Position numbers and translations under genes: made by a program. 7,507 nucleotides of DNA from NCBI GenBank assembly GCA_002255025.1, contig NJEJ01000075.1, positions 1 through 7,507 on the forward strand. Reading direction: 5' to 3'. This stretch comes from Candidatus Bathyarchaeota archaeon ex4484_135 (GTDB lineage: Archaea; Thermoproteota; Bathyarchaeia; EX4484-135). Shown here in pieces: positions 1 to 5,815 of the stretch; position 1 is the first letter of the stretch; every line of letters begins with the position of its first letter. The notes beneath the pieces were generated by a model. The model saw nothing but the letters and a program-made list of their open reading frames with translations. It did no database searches and was not told the DNA's origin.

Positions 1-281
1 TCCATTATGAGCCTCCCGCCCCTGGCCTCATCTATGGCCAGGAGGGCCGAGACCCACTTCCTTATGAACTTCGTGCCCGGGCTCTTCCTGCGGCCGCTCT
101 CGTAATCGCTTATCACGGAGGGGGAAACGCCCATCTTCTTCGCCAGCTCGGCCTGCGTCACGTGGAATAGCTCCCTCCACTTCTTCATGGCTTCCCCGGG
201 CTTCCTAGCCATTATAACGTCGCCGACTATCATCTTGGACAAGAACCCCTTTGTGTCCTCCCCAGGTGCCCTAAGCACCAT
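1..281 (-). CDS. XRE-type helix-turn-helix transcriptional regulator (N-terminal part, runs off the window)
   Basis: The visible 93 residues begin at an ATG at 281, the first possible start after the in-frame stop at 306-308; the rest lies beyond base 1. Residues ~31-65 form a helix-turn-helix of the Cro/C1 (XRE) type: the segments KKWRELFHVTQAELAKKMGV and SPSVISDYESGRRKSPG are very typical, the second carrying the DNA-recognition helix. From memory this fits an archaeal predicted-regulator family (COG1709-like) in which a short N-terminal segment precedes the HTH and a ligand- or protein-binding region follows; that region is not visible here. The gene follows the predicted kinase by 24 nt on the same strand. 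A TATA-like CATATATAGG overlapping the kinase stop codon suggests it also has its own, leaderless promoter. Target genes are unknown. The HTH assignment is firm; the family is likely. Confidence 0.85.
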   Translation of the reverse strand, partial: MVLRAPGEDTKGFLSKMIVGDVIMARKPGEAMKKWRELFHVTQAELAKKMGVSPSVISDYESGRRKSPGTKFIRKWVSALLAIDEARGGRLIM

Positions 282-304
282 GGCACGATTCGGTATGTCC
301 CGGA

Positions 305-314
305 CCTATATATG
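305..314 (-). promoter_or_regulatory. TATA box for the XRE-type regulator
   Basis: Read on the minus strand the sequence is CATATATAGG, centred about 29 nt before the ATG at 281. That spacing would start a leaderless or nearly leaderless mRNA, and no Shine-Dalgarno motif precedes this ATG. The box overlaps the last codons and stop of the upstream kinase gene. Confidence 0.45.
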
Positions 315-1076
315 CTTGATAAGGCCGCATGCCTCTAACACGCGATCCAGCTCCTCCCGGCCCATCTGGGCCTTGTAAGCTCTCAAGGCCCTTATGAGGT
401 CCTCCCGGTCAGGCAGGCTCATGATGCGGGCCACCAGGCCTGAGAGGCCCCCTATGAAGACGTACTGGCAAATACTCGTGAAGTTGGAGGGCCTACGCCT
501 CGTACTCGCACTCTCGAAATCTACCAGCCTTGGCTCAAAGGCCGACGGCCCCCTGGGCTCCACTAGGACGTGTGAGTGGGCCCTGCTCAGCTCACCGTGG
601 TCAAGTCCTATCTGGTCCAATTTCCAGCACTTCTCAAACAGCTCCCTGAGGACCTCTACGACATGGTCCTTATCTGGGCCCGTCGAGAGCCACTCGGGAA
701 GGTGCTGGCCCTCAATGAATTCCATGACGATTACATCGCCCGTATGGGCCAGGAGCTTCGGACCCACGCCCACTGAGTTGGCCAGCTTGAGCATCTCGGC
801 TTCGTGTCCCAGATTCTCTCTATCAGCATCGACACGCCTTATCTTCAGGGCAACCTTGAGGCCCGATTCGGTCTTTGCAGCCAAGACCACGCCTACATGG
901 CCTTTCCCGAGCACGTTCAACTTCCCGATCGACTTCCGACCACAGAACTCAACGTGTGATATGCCCAGCTCCTTCAGCTGCCTTATCCTGTCCCTCAGAA
1001 CGGCCTCATCCGGCCTCGGGTAGGCCAGGACGAGCGAGAAGGGCTTTTTAACCAGCTTTTCCACTTCTACCAACAA
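306..1076 (-). CDS. Predicted archaeal Ser/Thr protein kinase (COG2112-like)
   Basis: A 256-residue protein with a compact protein-kinase-like fold. Visible motifs are a glycine-rich loop GKGHVG (57-62), the ATP-anchoring lysine in VALKIRR (K78), a possible helix-C glutamate in HEAEML (E92/E94), a hinge-like VMEFIEGQHL (117-126), a catalytic-loop equivalent DHGELSRAHSHV (159-170) and a metal-binding VDFESAS (D186). In canonical kinases the loop is HRDLKxxN; here the Asp is Glu162 and the Asn is His167, so catalysis may differ or be weak. The motif set resembles the archaeal predicted kinase family exemplified by M. jannaschii MJ1073 (recalled, not searched). The start shown is TTG at 1076, which overlaps the end of cca by 29 nt; GGGAGG lies 10 nt upstream. 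A second TTG follows at 1073, so the exact start is uncertain. Substrate is unknown. Co-transcription with cca is likely. Confidence 0.85.
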   Translation of the reverse strand: MLVEVEKLVKKPFSLVLAYPRPDEAVLRDRIRQLKELGISHVEFCGRKSIGKLNVLGKGHVGVVLAAKTESGLKVALKIRRVDADRENLGHEAEMLKLANSVGVGPKLLAHTGDVIVMEFIEGQHLPEWLSTGPDKDHVVEVLRELFEKCWKLDQIGLDHGELSRAHSHVLVEPRGPSAFEPRLVDFESASTRRRPSNFTSICQYVFIGGLSGLVARIMSLPDREDLIRALRAYKAQMGREELDRVLEACGLIKHI

Positions 1077-2487
1077 GCCAGGTAGGCCTCCCGATCAAGA
1101 AGTTCCTCAGGAACTCGGAAAAGCCCTTTAGTTTCCCGCAGAGCTTGGCCAACTCCTCGCCCTCAAGGACCTGGAAGCCTTCTTCAACGCACTTAGCCAA
1201 GAGAGGAGCAATCCCTATCTGGCGTCCACCTTCCTCGGATAAGTGTTTGGCGAGGAATTCCTTGGCATCGGGCCACTTACGTTTCACGAGGACGACCCAT
1301 CTATCGCCTTCGACATAGGGGCCCGAGACGAGGCCTGGATCGGCCATGTTCTTCCTTAAGAAGCGTTCTATGTGTTCTTCTACCCAGACGGGTGGACCGA
1401 TCTTCCTGACCACGAGGGGCAGCCTTGAAGAGGCGAGTTCTAAGAGGAGGACGCAGTGTTCTTGCTCGTCTGACCAGCCGGCCGTCCTGAGGACCTCGAA
1501 GCCCATCCGGCCGAGCGTACCCCTCAGGGCCCTGAGGGTCCTAAATACCTGGCCCCAGAGCACGTCGGGCACCATGCCTTTTACCCGCATGTATATGGCC
1601 AACAGGGAGGTTTCCCTGGACCTCAACACGTCCCTTAGCTCCTCAGGAGCCAAGGGTCCAGGTTTGGATGGGAAGAAGAACATCTCGCTTGGCCTCAACA
1701 GGAACTCGCGGGCTGCGGCCATGAAGAGGCACATCTTCTCCAGCCTGACGGGTGCTGCCACGTTCCTGTACGGGTCAACCGGGTCAACCACTATGAGGTG
1801 GTGCCTGAAGAACTCCCGGGCTTCTTCCTCCCGGCCCTTATAGTGGCCAGCCAGATCTATCAGGGCCCCTTTACGCCACCTTAAAGCCCCCTTCAGGACT
1901 TCTAAGAAGCCGCCGTAGTACAACACGAGCAGCTCGCAAAGGTAGCCGCTGAACCCGCCGACCCTTATCTCGGCACCGTAAGCTCCTATGCCCTTCATGA
2001 ACTTCTTCAGGAGCCTCACGTCGCCCTTCAGGCGGTCGGGCAAGTTGGCCTTGATGAAGTCCGTGTGGTAAGGCGTCCTATCCGTGGCCGAGAGCCACTT
2101 CCCGGGCTTCACGTCATAGCAGGGCACCACATTCACTCGGACGCCATCGGCCAGGCACTCTAAGTACGGGTGCTCAGCATAACGCTCTACTTGCCTGTAG
2201 CCTTCTGTGGCCTTTCTGGCCAGCTTTAGGAACCTCGTTTTGAAGAACTCCTTGGGCACGTCAGGCCTGAAGCGGACGAAGATATCCACATCGGCCTCCC
2301 CGCTCAGCCACGTGTCCTTGGCCAGGGAGCCCTCTAACCTCACCTCAGCCTTTATGCCTTCTGCCTCCAAGAGGCTCTTGAGGCGTTGTATCACGGATTC
2401 GGCCAAGGACATGACCTTACGTCTTTCCTCCGGCTTAGGGGTTATGGCTTCCAAGACCCTTGAGCATATCTCCTCGTGGGCCCCCAT
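1048..2487 (-). CDS. cca: CCA tRNA nucleotidyltransferase, archaeal class I
   Basis: A 479-residue class I (archaeal) CCA-adding enzyme, which adds or repairs the 3'-terminal CCA of tRNA from CTP and ATP without a nucleic-acid template. The nucleotidyltransferase signature is clear: EGSLAKDTW (52-60), then EADVDIF (64-70), where D66 and D68 match the first two catalytic carboxylates. Further family blocks follow: YAEHPYLE (103-110), RTPYHTDF (137-144), VRLLKKFMKG (157-166), GGFSGYLCELLVLYYGGFLE (177-196) and VVDPVDPYRNVAAP (233-246). Length is at the upper end of the usual ~440-480 range. The block expected to read VDVVPCY reads VNVVPCY, so the third carboxylate position is Asn119 (codon AAT, 2131-2133). 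Start: ATG at 2487, with a TATA box about 29 nt upstream indicating a near-leaderless mRNA. The gene lies 43 nt after the radical SAM gene and overlaps the downstream kinase. Identity is very secure; full activity is an open question because of Asn119. Confidence 0.97.
   Translation of the reverse strand: MGAHEEICSRVLEAITPKPEERRKVMSLAESVIQRLKSLLEAEGIKAEVRLEGSLAKDTWLSGEADVDIFVRFRPDVPKEFFKTRFLKLARKATEGYRQVERYAEHPYLECLADGVRVNVVPCYDVKPGKWLSATDRTPYHTDFIKANLPDRLKGDVRLLKKFMKGIGAYGAEIRVGGFSGYLCELLVLYYGGFLEVLKGALRWRKGALIDLAGHYKGREEEAREFFRHHLIVVDPVDPYRNVAAPVRLEKMCLFMAAAREFLLRPSEMFFFPSKPGPLAPEELRDVLRSRETSLLAIYMRVKGMVPDVLWGQVFRTLRALRGTLGRMGFEVLRTAGWSDEQEHCVLLLELASSRLPLVVRKIGPPVWVEEHIERFLRKNMADPGLVSGPYVEGDRWVVLVKRKWPDAKEFLAKHLSEEGGRQIGIAPLLAKCVEEGFQVLEGEELAKLCGKLKGFSEFLRNFLIGRPTWLVGRSGKAG
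1087..1092 (-). promoter_or_regulatory. Shine-Dalgarno site for the predicted kinase
   Basis: On the minus strand GGGAGG lies 10 nt before the TTG at 1076, inside the 3' end of cca. It supports a start in this overlap and translation from a cca-kinase transcript. Confidence 0.5.
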
Positions 2488-2512
2488 GTTCCTCTAAATG
2501 CCAGCTCAGCCG

Positions 2513-2520
2513 CTTATAAG
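2513..2520 (-). promoter_or_regulatory. TATA box for cca
   Basis: On the minus strand CTTATAAG is centred about 29 nt before the cca ATG (2487), in the 43-nt gap after the radical SAM gene. It suggests a separate, leaderless promoter for cca. The motif is itself palindromic, so its direction is inferred from position. Confidence 0.5.
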
Positions 2521-2530
2521 CTGACCGCTC

Positions 2531-3745
2531 TCACAAGAGCCTGGCCGGTAGGCCAGGCCCCTCGAGGCCTCTCTTAAGGGCCATCAGGGCGTAGAGACCG
2601 GGTTGCGTTATGGTGTAGAGGGTCCTCCGGCCGAAGGGGATGGCCCTGATCAAGCCTGCCTTGAGGAGGCGTTCGAGGTGTCTCTGGGCCGACCACCAGC
2701 TCACGCCAACCGCCTTGGCCAGCTGATTGCAGTTCATCTTCCTCCCAACTAGGGTCTCTAATATCTTGACCCGGGTCCTGGCACCAGGCCCATGCGTCAA
2801 GAGGACCATTATGTCCTCGGGCAGCCTGACCTTAAGGCGGGCACCTTCCTCCATGCCCCTGGAGGTCCTCAGGAGCCCTGCCGATATCGGCACGGTGGTC
2901 CCGATGAGGGCGAAGACACGCTCATCGCCCAACAGGTCCGATACGTAGAGGGCTGCCTCGACCAGTTCTTCCCTGGTCAAGGGCCTGGCTTCGGGCTCTA
3001 AAGAAGCCATCGGCGTCTCTAAGTGGACCTGGTCAGGCCCTAAGTCGGATAAGAAAGATGAGAGAGCCTTCAGGTGCCTCTCGGATGCGTTTCCTCTACC
3101 CGCCTTGGGTGGTCCGAGCAACATAACGGACACGATGAGCCTCGAGCCGACAGACGAGAGGGTTTCCCTCAGTTCCTTCAAGCCCCTGAGGAGGTCCTTA
3201 AGGCCCGGGAGGGCCTTATGCGGTCTGTTCAAGGCCCTCCACAGGTCTTCGTCAACTGCATCGAGCTTCGCGACCACACAATCCGCTTTAGACAGGGCTT
3301 CAGAGATTCTCCGGTCCCAGAGGAGGGACGAATTGGTGAACACCACGACCTCGGCCTCTGGGGCAAGTATGTCCCGGGCCTTCCTGACCTCGTGGAGCAC
3401 ACGGTCCAGCTCTGGGTGGAGCGTGGGCTCGCCGTTTCCTATCAGGACCAAGGCGTCTAACTCGTGGTGGAGGCGTACTTGGCCCAAGGCATCCGTCAGG
3501 GCCCTGGCCACAGAGGCAGAGCTGGGCCAGCCTTGGACTTCAGCAGTACTCCCGACCAGCTCGAGGAAGGGCGACAGAGGGCAGTAGAGGCACCTGTAAG
3601 TGCAGGCTGCCTTCCCGGGCGGGAGAACGTTTATGCCCAAGACGGTGCCGAGCCGCCTGGATATGTTCGGGCCAAACACTATGGAGCTTATGACCTGGCC
3701 CGTATCGCACAGCGGCTCGTAAGCCACAGCTGGCTCGTCCATCAC
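2531..3745 (-). CDS. Radical SAM protein with C-terminal winged helix-turn-helix domain
   Basis: A 404-residue protein in two parts. Residues ~20-290 form a radical SAM domain with the CX3CX2C iron-sulfur motif C48-TYR-C52-LY-C55, introduced by SRRLGTVLGINVLPPGK (29-45), a signature of the COG0731 group that also includes wyosine-type tRNA enzymes. Then come GNGEPTLHPEL (103-113, the GGE-like SAM-binding strand), FTNSSLL (136-142) and KLDAVDEDLW (160-169). Residues ~320-395 look like a winged helix: RVKILETLVGRKMNCNQLAK, then GVSWWSAQRHLERLLKAGLI as the recognition-helix region, and RRTLYTITQPG as the wing. The start is GTG at 3745 or ATG at 3742; GAGGAG 7-10 nt upstream fits either. The substrate is unknown; a tRNA-modifying or regulatory role is only a guess. 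It is first in the leftward group and divergent from the ECF transporter gene. The radical SAM call is firm and the winged helix likely. Confidence 0.9.
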   Translation of the reverse strand: MMDEPAVAYEPLCDTGQVISSIVFGPNISRRLGTVLGINVLPPGKAACTYRCLYCPLSPFLELVGSTAEVQGWPSSASVARALTDALGQVRLHHELDALVLIGNGEPTLHPELDRVLHEVRKARDILAPEAEVVVFTNSSLLWDRRISEALSKADCVVAKLDAVDEDLWRALNRPHKALPGLKDLLRGLKELRETLSSVGSRLIVSVMLLGPPKAGRGNASERHLKALSSFLSDLGPDQVHLETPMASLEPEARPLTREELVEAALYVSDLLGDERVFALIGTTVPISAGLLRTSRGMEEGARLKVRLPEDIMVLLTHGPGARTRVKILETLVGRKMNCNQLAKAVGVSWWSAQRHLERLLKAGLIRAIPFGRRTLYTITQPGLYALMALKRGLEGPGLPARLL

Positions 3746-3752
3746 ACTACCG

Positions 3753-3758
3753 CTCCTC
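3753..3758 (-). promoter_or_regulatory. Shine-Dalgarno site for the radical SAM gene
   Basis: GAGGAG on the minus strand lies 7 nt before the GTG (3745) and 10 nt before the ATG (3742). It shows this mRNA has a leader. The two adjacent start codons cannot be told apart by spacing alone. Confidence 0.6.
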
Positions 3759-3786
3759 TTGGAGCCTTATTACCTATCGGCATGCG

Positions 3787-3800
3787 ACTTGAATACAAGT
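3787..3800. promoter_or_regulatory. Palindrome in the divergent promoter region, possible operator
   Basis: ACTTG-AATA-CAAGT is a perfect 5-bp inverted repeat with a 4-bp AT-rich centre, lying between the divergent radical SAM and ECF transporter genes and just upstream of the ECF TATA box. Its size and place fit a dimeric regulator site. A 5-bp arm can occur by chance, so this is weak evidence. Confidence 0.3.
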
Positions 3801-3809
3801 TGTAAGCGT

Positions 3810-3818
3810 GTTTATTAA
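3810..3818 (+). promoter_or_regulatory. TATA box for the ECF transporter gene
   Basis: GTTTATTAA is centred about 29 nt before the ATG at 3843, implying a transcript that starts within a few bases of the start codon. On the other strand the same bases (TTAATAAA) could serve the radical SAM gene with a leader of roughly 45 nt. That would give a shared divergent promoter, but this reverse role is speculative. Confidence 0.5.
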
Positions 3819-3842
3819 CCCACGGAGCTGGGCCCATGTGCC

Positions 3843-4580
3843 ATGCCTACCTTGACAGCCGTACGGCCCGAGGGCCAGGCGGCCCTGAAGACGGCCATAA
3901 CGGCCATCTCGACGGCCCTGGTGTGCGTGGCCACCATGGCCTTCATCATAAACGTCCCGGCCACCAGAGGGTACTTCAACCTCGGCGAGACCATGGTCTA
4001 TACCACGGCCATACTGTTCGGCCCCTACGTCGGTGCAATAGCGGGCGGCCTCGGCTCCGCTCTGGCGGACCTTTTGGTAGATCCGTTCTACGCACCTGCC
4101 ACGCTCGTCATAAAGGCCTGTGAGGGCTTCTTGGTCGGCTGGCTGACCAAGAAGGGCCTTAAGGCCCAGCCGGGCTTGAGGAAGGGCCTCACCATTACCA
4201 TGGCCTTCTTGTCTGGCTCCCTCCTGGCCTCCATAGGGGCCAGATACTACAGCGGACCCACGACGTTGACCTTGGGGCCCTTTGAGCTGGAGGGGTTCGT
4301 GCCGGTATCCCTATGGGTGTGCTTGGGCGTTGCCCTGGCCATATTCATAACGGCCCTCGGCTTCAGCTTGGAGCCAGAGGCGGGCTGGCTCGTCCTCTCC
4401 ATGCTCCTCGGGGGCTCCATCATGGTCATGGGCTACTTCCTGTACGAGTTCGCCTGGTTCGGGTGGGCCGCATTAGCTGAGGTGCCGGTGAACATAGGCC
4501 AGGTGAGCGTCGGCATAATGGTTGCCATGCCCCTCACCAGGGCTGTTGAGAGGAGAGTGCCAGGCCTCCGCCAGGCTTAA
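3843..4580 (+). CDS. ECF-type transporter substrate-binding (S) component
   Basis: A 245-residue membrane protein with about six to seven hydrophobic segments (roughly residues 17-37, 50-75, 84-103, 117-135, 153-173, 182-203 and 214-232). The pattern is that of energy-coupling-factor S components, which bind a vitamin or other micronutrient in the membrane and dock on an EcfT-EcfA module for ATP-driven uptake. Typical blocks are ATRGYFNLGETMVYTTAILF (40-59), GPYVGAIAGGLGSALADLL (60-78) and a last helix starting EVPVNIGQVSVGIMVAMPL (213-231). An AxxxA pair in the first helix (A21, A25, also A14/A18) matches the motif known to contact EcfT. No ATPase or EcfT gene is in the window, so it presumably uses a shared module encoded elsewhere. 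The substrate cannot be read from the sequence. The start is ATG 3843, matched by the TATA box; an ATG at 3836 is in another frame. rio2 follows on the same strand. Confidence 0.85.
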   Translation: MPTLTAVRPEGQAALKTAITAISTALVCVATMAFIINVPATRGYFNLGETMVYTTAILFGPYVGAIAGGLGSALADLLVDPFYAPATLVIKACEGFLVGWLTKKGLKAQPGLRKGLTITMAFLSGSLLASIGARYYSGPTTLTLGPFELEGFVPVSLWVCLGVALAIFITALGFSLEPEAGWLVLSMLLGGSIMVMGYFLYEFAWFGWAALAEVPVNIGQVSVGIMVAMPLTRAVERRVPGLRQA

Positions 4581-4607
4581 GACCGAGGGGCCCACGGATG
4601 GAGTAGC

Positions 4608-4709
4608 TTGTCAGCGGTAGAAGTGGCCATAAGTGCCCTGAGGGCCATAGAGCCAGAGGACCTGAGGGTCCTGAGGGCCCTGGAAGAACTCATGACGGCT
4701 TACGAGTAG
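4608..4709 (+). pseudogene. Remnant of the RIO2 N-terminal domain (33 codons, then stop)
   Basis: From a TTG at 4608, an open stretch of 33 codons ends at TAG 4707. Its product, with the pieces SAVEVAISALRAIEP and EDLRVLRALEELMTAYE, matches the first helices of archaeal RIO2 proteins, whose N-terminal ~90 residues form a winged helix. In intact RIO2 the sequence after the TAYE-like position continues with YVPL... for roughly 28-30 residues before a segment like the one resuming here at CTG ATA AGG (4711). Those residues are absent and the two parts are in different frames: the remnant is in frame 0 and the kinase in +1. The junction reads as if GAG-TA(C) had been joined to (G)GG-CTG-ATA, which suggests a deletion. 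It begins 27 nt after the ECF gene stop, with GGAG just before TTG. It may still be translated as a small peptide. Alternatives are an assembly error or +1 frameshifting at the TAG. Confidence 0.6.
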
Positions 4710-4746
4710 GCTGATAAGGCGTTGGACGGGCCCCTACACGGGCTAC

Positions 4747-5436
4747 GTGCTCCGGATGGCTGGCCACGACCTCCTGGCACTACACGCCCTCGTGAAGGCA
4801 GATGTCCTAGAGGCCTTCGGCAAGCCCCTCGGGGTCGGGAAGGAAGCAGACGTCTACGATGCCCTCACGCCCGGAGGACGCCGCGTGGCCGTGAAGTTCC
4901 ACAGGCTCGGCAGGATCAGCTTCAAGCAGACCAGGCGGTTAAGAGGCTACGTCTCAGAGGGTGTGTGGGCCGACTGGTATATCCGGTCCAGGTCGGCTGC
5001 CAAGAGAGAGTTCAAGGCCCTGAAGCTGGCCTTCTCAGCAGGAGTTTCCGTCCCTGAGCCCTTGGCTAGGAACAGGCACGTGGTCGTCATGGACATAATA
5101 GAGGGGACCGAGTTGGCCAATGTATCCGCTCTCCCGGAGCCCGGGGACACATTAGTCGAGATCCTATCAAACATCAGGAAGGCTTACGTGAGTGCTGGCA
5201 TAATACACGCCGACCTGAGCGAGTTCAACATCATAATAAGGCCGGATGCCAGCATACTCATCATAGATTGGCCACAGTTCGTCTATAAGGACCACCCGAA
5301 CGCCAGGCAGCTCCTCGAGAGGGACATCAGGACAGTGCTCAAATTCTTCAAGAGGAAGTTCGATCTTCGAGCCGAGCTGTCGCAGGCCTTGGACTTCGTC
5401 ATGGGCCTTGCTGACACCCTGCCCGAGTTCACTTAG
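4747..5436 (+). CDS. rio2: RIO2-family serine kinase domain (N-terminally shortened)
   Basis: A 229-residue RIO-type atypical kinase, involved in small ribosomal subunit maturation in archaea and eukaryotes. Motifs: linker HDLLALHALVKADVLEAFGK (7-26), phosphate-binding loop GVGKEADVY (29-37), K50 in VAVKFHRLG, RISFKQTRR (56-64, a RIO2-like feature), catalytic loop HADLSEFN (154-161, D156 and N161) and metal-binding IIDWPQ (D174). All catalytic residues are present. The start shown is GTG at 4747, with ATG at 4756 as an alternative; neither has a good Shine-Dalgarno site. Upstream, in frame back to a TGA at 4693, the codons for RLIRRWTGPYTGYVL also look like RIO2, so the ancestral reading frame extended further. 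The winged helix that normally precedes the kinase in RIO2 is mostly missing (see the 4608-4709 entry). The gene probably shares the ECF transcript and ends overlapping the convergent LSm gene by 8 bp. The family call is firm; intact function is uncertain. Confidence 0.88.
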   Translation: MLRMAGHDLLALHALVKADVLEAFGKPLGVGKEADVYDALTPGGRRVAVKFHRLGRISFKQTRRLRGYVSEGVWADWYIRSRSAAKREFKALKLAFSAGVSVPEPLARNRHVVVMDIIEGTELANVSALPEPGDTLVEILSNIRKAYVSAGIIHADLSEFNIIIRPDASILIIDWPQFVYKDHPNARQLLERDIRTVLKFFKRKFDLRAELSQALDFVMGLADTLPEFT

Positions 5437-5668
5437 GAGACTCCAACACCACGTACAGTATGTTGTTGCCCCGTATCAGGACGTTGGTCCCGTAGCTCAT
5501 GACGGGCTGCCCGTTCACGAATTCCTTGGCCTGTGATAGCACCACGTTCATGTAGCCATCACAGTACTCCATTATGCCGTGATATTCGACGCCGTTCTTC
5601 AGCTTTATGATCACGGGCGAGTTCGTGAACCTGGCCAACATGTTCAACGGCTTGCGGTTTACCTCCAC
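5429..5668 (-). CDS. Sm-like (LSm/SmAP) RNA-binding protein
   Basis: A 79-residue archaeal Sm-like protein. These assemble into doughnut-shaped homo-oligomers, usually heptamers, that bind U-rich RNA. The Sm1 motif spans about residues 16-45: NSPVIIKLKNGVEYHGIMEY, then CDGYMNVVLSQA, with the base-binding D37, Y39 and N41 in the usual places. The Sm2 motif is GTNVLIRGNNILYV (60-73) with R66-G67-N68. Length is normal for the family. The start is GTG at 5668, with GAGGTG five bases upstream and a TATA-like TTTTAA further back. The gene is monocistronic and convergent with rio2; their last 8 bases overlap, so each stop codon lies in the other gene. In many crenarchaea an Sm-like gene is followed by ribosomal protein L37e; that is not the case here. 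RNA partners cannot be inferred. Confidence 0.95.
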   Translation of the reverse strand: MEVNRKPLNMLARFTNSPVIIKLKNGVEYHGIMEYCDGYMNVVLSQAKEFVNGQPVMSYGTNVLIRGNNILYVVLESPK

Positions 5669-5673
5669 GCTCG

Positions 5674-5679
5674 CACCTC
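5674..5679 (-). promoter_or_regulatory. Shine-Dalgarno site for the LSm gene
   Basis: GAGGTG on the minus strand sits 5 nt before the GTG start at 5668 and decides for this start. A transcript from the TATA-like element at 5702-5707 would begin very near this site, giving a leader of about 10 nt. Confidence 0.5.
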
Positions 5680-5701
5680 GGGCGGTAACATTAATTCGTC
5701 C

Positions 5702-5707
5702 TTAAAA
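5702..5707 (-). promoter_or_regulatory. TATA-like element for the LSm gene
   Basis: On the minus strand TTTTAA (within GGCTTTTAAGG) is centred about 36 nt before the GTG start, consistent with a short leader that contains the GAGGTG site. Confidence 0.4.
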
Positions 5708-5742
5708 GCCTTCTGGCACATTGAATTAGGCACCCCTCATGC

Positions 5743-5750
5743 CTTTTATA
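5743..5750 (+). promoter_or_regulatory. TATA-like box with no obvious gene of its own
   Basis: CTTTTATA is a good archaeal TATA match, about 95 nt before the MBL gene start. A transcript from it would begin near 5772 and could be an upstream start for the MBL gene with a leader of about 70 nt. No coding sequence or recognised RNA lies between; ATG 5782 opens only six codons. Confidence 0.35.
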
Positions 5751-5806
5751 GCCTTGACATATCAGGTCTGTCTCCTCTACCATGGTGCCACATGCCTGTT
5801 AAAGCC

Positions 5807-5815
5807 CTTTAAATA
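5807..5815 (+). promoter_or_regulatory. TATA box for the MBL-fold gene
   Basis: CTTTAAATA is centred about 30 nt before the ATG at 5841, the spacing of a leaderless transcript. It is flanked by a 5-bp inverted repeat, GCCCT (5804-5808) and AGGGC (5815-5819), which surrounds the box. Confidence 0.55.

Noticed and set aside
394..1023. Long plus-strand frames opposite the kinase, cca and radical SAM genes.
   Set aside because: They are reflections of GC-rich codons on the other strand, with no domain pattern, whereas the minus-strand proteins have clear motifs.
1521..1538. Perfect 18-bp palindrome CCCTCAGGGCCCTGAGGG inside cca.
   Set aside because: It encodes a Leu-Arg-Ala-Leu-Arg stretch using the favoured codons CTC/CTG, AGG and GCC. 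Similar CTGAGGG runs occur in the RIO2 remnant (4635-4680). Codon bias explains both.
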